A DNA stretch of 15,727 nucleotides. It comes from JALSRD01 sp964476595 (GTDB taxonomy: Bacteria > Desulfobacterota > Desulfobacteria > Desulfobacterales > JALSRD01). The translations under genes were made by a program, and so were the position numbers. The stretch spans positions 1 to 15,727 of the forward strand of contig CAYZCL010000130.1 in NCBI GenBank assembly GCA_964476595.1, given 5' to 3'. Below are positions 14,356 through 15,727 of the stretch, in pieces; position 1 is the first letter of the stretch; the number at the start of each line of letters is the position of its first letter. The notes under the pieces are model-generated. The model was given only the letters and a program-made list of their open reading frames with translations, had not been told where the DNA came from and did not search any database.

Positions 14356-15449
14356 GCATTTCCCACCTATTCTTCCACCGGGAAGTCGCCGACCACCCCG
14401 AGGTGCGCAATTTCGGCAGGCGCCTCGGCCTCACCCCGACAGCAGTGGCCGACGCCGCCGAGGTGTACCGCAAGGTGCTCGAGGCTGACGACCCCGTGGC
14501 CGCCGGCAAGCAGACGCTCTTTCTGACCCGCAACCGGGGGGGATTCGTGCGCGACTGCCCCGGCACCCGCAACTATATGTGCTGCGGGTACCGCATCCTG
14601 CACATCGGCACCTACTGCACCATGGACTGTGCCTACTGCATCCTGCAGTCCTACTTCCACCCGCCGCTGTTGCAGTTTTTCGTCAACCTCGATGAGATGG
14701 ACGCCCAACTCGATGACTTCTTCCGTCAGCCGGGCATCAAGCGCATCGGCACCGGCGAGTTCACCGACAGCCTGATCTGGCAGCCGTGGACGGATATCGG
14801 CGGACGGCTGGTGGAACGCTTCGCCGGCCAGCAAAGCGCCGTGCTGGAACTCAAGACCAAGACCACGGCCGTCGAAACCCTGGGGGAGCGGCGGCACAAC
14901 CGCAAAACCATCGTCTCCTGGTCGCTGAACACGCCCCGGGTGATCGCCACCGAGGAACGCGGGACCGCCTCGCTGAAGGCGCGCCTGCAGACTGCCCGCC
15001 GGTGCGAACGCTGGGGATACCCGCTGGCCTTTCATTTCGACCCCATGGTGATCTACCCGGGTTGTGAGGGGGAGTACGCGGCGGTCGTCGACGAACTGTT
15101 TCGTACCGTTTCGGCGCAAAACGTGGTATGGATCAGCTTGGGGACGTTCCGCTTCATGCCCGCGCTGAAACGCATCATCGCCGAGCGCTTTCCCCGCTCC
15201 GCGATCATCTACGGGGAATTCGTGACGGGGCTGGACGGAAAGATGCGGTACTTCAAACGGTTGCGCATCGCCCTGTACCGCCGCATGGTCGAACGCATCC
15301 GGCGCCTCGCGCCGGATGTCACCGTCTACTTCTGCATGGAGGACGAGGAGGTCTGGCAGCGCACGTTTGGTTTCACCCCGCTCCGGCCCGACGGGATCGC
15401 GGCCATGCTGGACCGCAGTGCAAGACTGCACTGCGGGTTGAAGTTATGA
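14352..15449 (+). CDS. SPL-family (spore photoproduct lyase-like) radical SAM protein
   Basis: A 365-aa protein with the radical-SAM cluster motif CTMDCAYC (C89, C93, C96; CX3CX2C) typical of the SPL family, preceded by CCGYRILHIGTY and followed by a TIM-barrel-like pattern. A TTG start at 14352 overlaps the preceding stop (TTGA, 4 nt); no better in-frame start is near, and downstream starts would cut into conserved sequence. True spore photoproduct lyases use an H-donor Cys (C141 in Bacillus subtilis) that follows the cluster motif by about 40 residues. Here the matching segment, RIGTGEFTDSL (131-141), has none, and no Cys occurs at 97-217. Photoproduct repair is therefore doubtful, and nothing else here suggests sporulation. 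It may act on other DNA lesions or a different substrate. It ends in an ATGA overlap with a nuclease gene. Confidence 0.88.
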   Translation: MSISHLFFHREVADHPEVRNFGRRLGLTPTAVADAAEVYRKVLEADDPVAAGKQTLFLTRNRGGFVRDCPGTRNYMCCGYRILHIGTYCTMDCAYCILQSYFHPPLLQFFVNLDEMDAQLDDFFRQPGIKRIGTGEFTDSLIWQPWTDIGGRLVERFAGQQSAVLELKTKTTAVETLGERRHNRKTIVSWSLNTPRVIATEERGTASLKARLQTARRCERWGYPLAFHFDPMVIYPGCEGEYAAVVDELFRTVSAQNVVWISLGTFRFMPALKRIIAERFPRSAIIYGEFVTGLDGKMRYFKRLRIALYRRMVERIRRLAPDVTVYFCMEDEEVWQRTFGFTPLRPDGIAAMLDRSARLHCGLKL

Positions 15450-15727
15450 AGGCAACATACCGATATTGTTGTTGTAGAATTTTCGCGGCCATGCTGCTGG
15501 GCATGGCTGCGTTTATTGCGCCGTTCGGGCCGACGGGAACTTCTCCGGCTTACGGCGCCGGGAAGGCACTGCACGTCAAACGTGTCAACGACGGCGACAC
15601 GATTACATTGACGGACGGTCGCCTGGTCCGGTATATAGGGGTCGACACTCCCGAGATCGACTACAAAATGCGCCGGGCCGAACCGCTGGCCTACGAAGCC
15701 AGGGACTTCAACCGCAGGCTGTTGCGC
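15446..15727 (+). CDS. exported staphylococcal-nuclease-like (thermonuclease) protein, 3'-truncated
   Basis: The first 94 codons of a gene running off the right edge. ATG at 15446 overlaps the preceding TGA (ATGA). The N terminus has a positive region with three consecutive Cys (RYCCCR), a hydrophobic core at about 12-25, and a possible cleavage site near AYG (35-37), suggesting export. The SNase fold follows: VNDGDTITL gives D51, and VRYIGVDTPE gives R62, D67, T68 and E70, matching D21, R35, D40, T41 and E43 of staphylococcal nuclease, so calcium binding and catalysis look intact as far as visible. The second catalytic Arg (R87) would lie beyond the window. It probably cleaves DNA or RNA in the periplasm or outside the cell. 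The first 40 bases are AT-rich compared with its neighbours. Confidence 0.85.
   Translation, partial: MKATYRYCCCRIFAAMLLGMAAFIAPFGPTGTSPAYGAGKALHVKRVNDGDTITLTDGRLVRYIGVDTPEIDYKMRRAEPLAYEARDFNRRLLR

Overview
The window (15.7 kb, GC-rich) looks like a chromosomal segment of an anaerobic Desulfobacterota-type bacterium, perhaps a Desulfosarcina/Desulfobacteraceae relative. This placement is inferred from gene content (AMP-forming acyl-CoA synthetases beside a sodium:solute symporter with a tiny accessory protein, a CbrA/CrbS-like sensor, an SPL-family radical SAM protein) and base composition. No rRNA or other phylogenetic marker is present. I see no tRNA, CRISPR array, insertion sequence, prophage gene or integration site.

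Layout. (1) 1-3891, plus strand: the 3' part of an acetyl-CoA synthetase gene, a 591-aa sodium:solute symporter, and a 28-aa single-span membrane protein, closed by a strong GC hairpin. (2) 4015-5925, plus strand: a PrpE/ACSS3-type propionyl-CoA synthetase with its own terminator. (3) 6093-8622, plus strand: a stand-alone receiver protein overlapping a 719-aa membrane protein. That protein joins a PAS-like region and a histidine-kinase core lacking its phosphoacceptor His to an intact DEDDh (DnaQ-like) 3'-5' exonuclease. (4) 8680-11660, minus strand: a 65-aa two-span membrane protein (CbrX-like position) and a 909-aa symporter-histidine kinase of the CbrA/CrbS type, read from a good sigma-70-like promoter. 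(5) 12016-15727, plus strand: three overlapping genes. These are a cNMP/CBS/DUF294 nucleotidyltransferase-like protein with an unusual duplicated cNMP domain, an SPL-family radical SAM protein, and the start of an exported staphylococcal-nuclease-like protein that runs off the window.

How the parts may work together. Blocks 1 and 2 take up short-chain carboxylates and activate them to acyl-CoA, making AMP and pyrophosphate. Blocks 3 to 5 look like signalling parts: a transporter-like sensor kinase, an orphan receiver, a pseudokinase-exonuclease and a cNMP/CBS/nucleotidyltransferase protein. From memory, exonuclease and DUF294 genes also sit beside the acetate permease in gammaproteobacteria such as Pseudomonas, so the grouping is probably functional. 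The most interesting items are the pseudokinase-exonuclease fusion, the duplicated cNMP domain, the 28-aa symporter partner, and a 12-nt perfect anti-Shine-Dalgarno match with no well-placed start codon between acs and the symporter gene.
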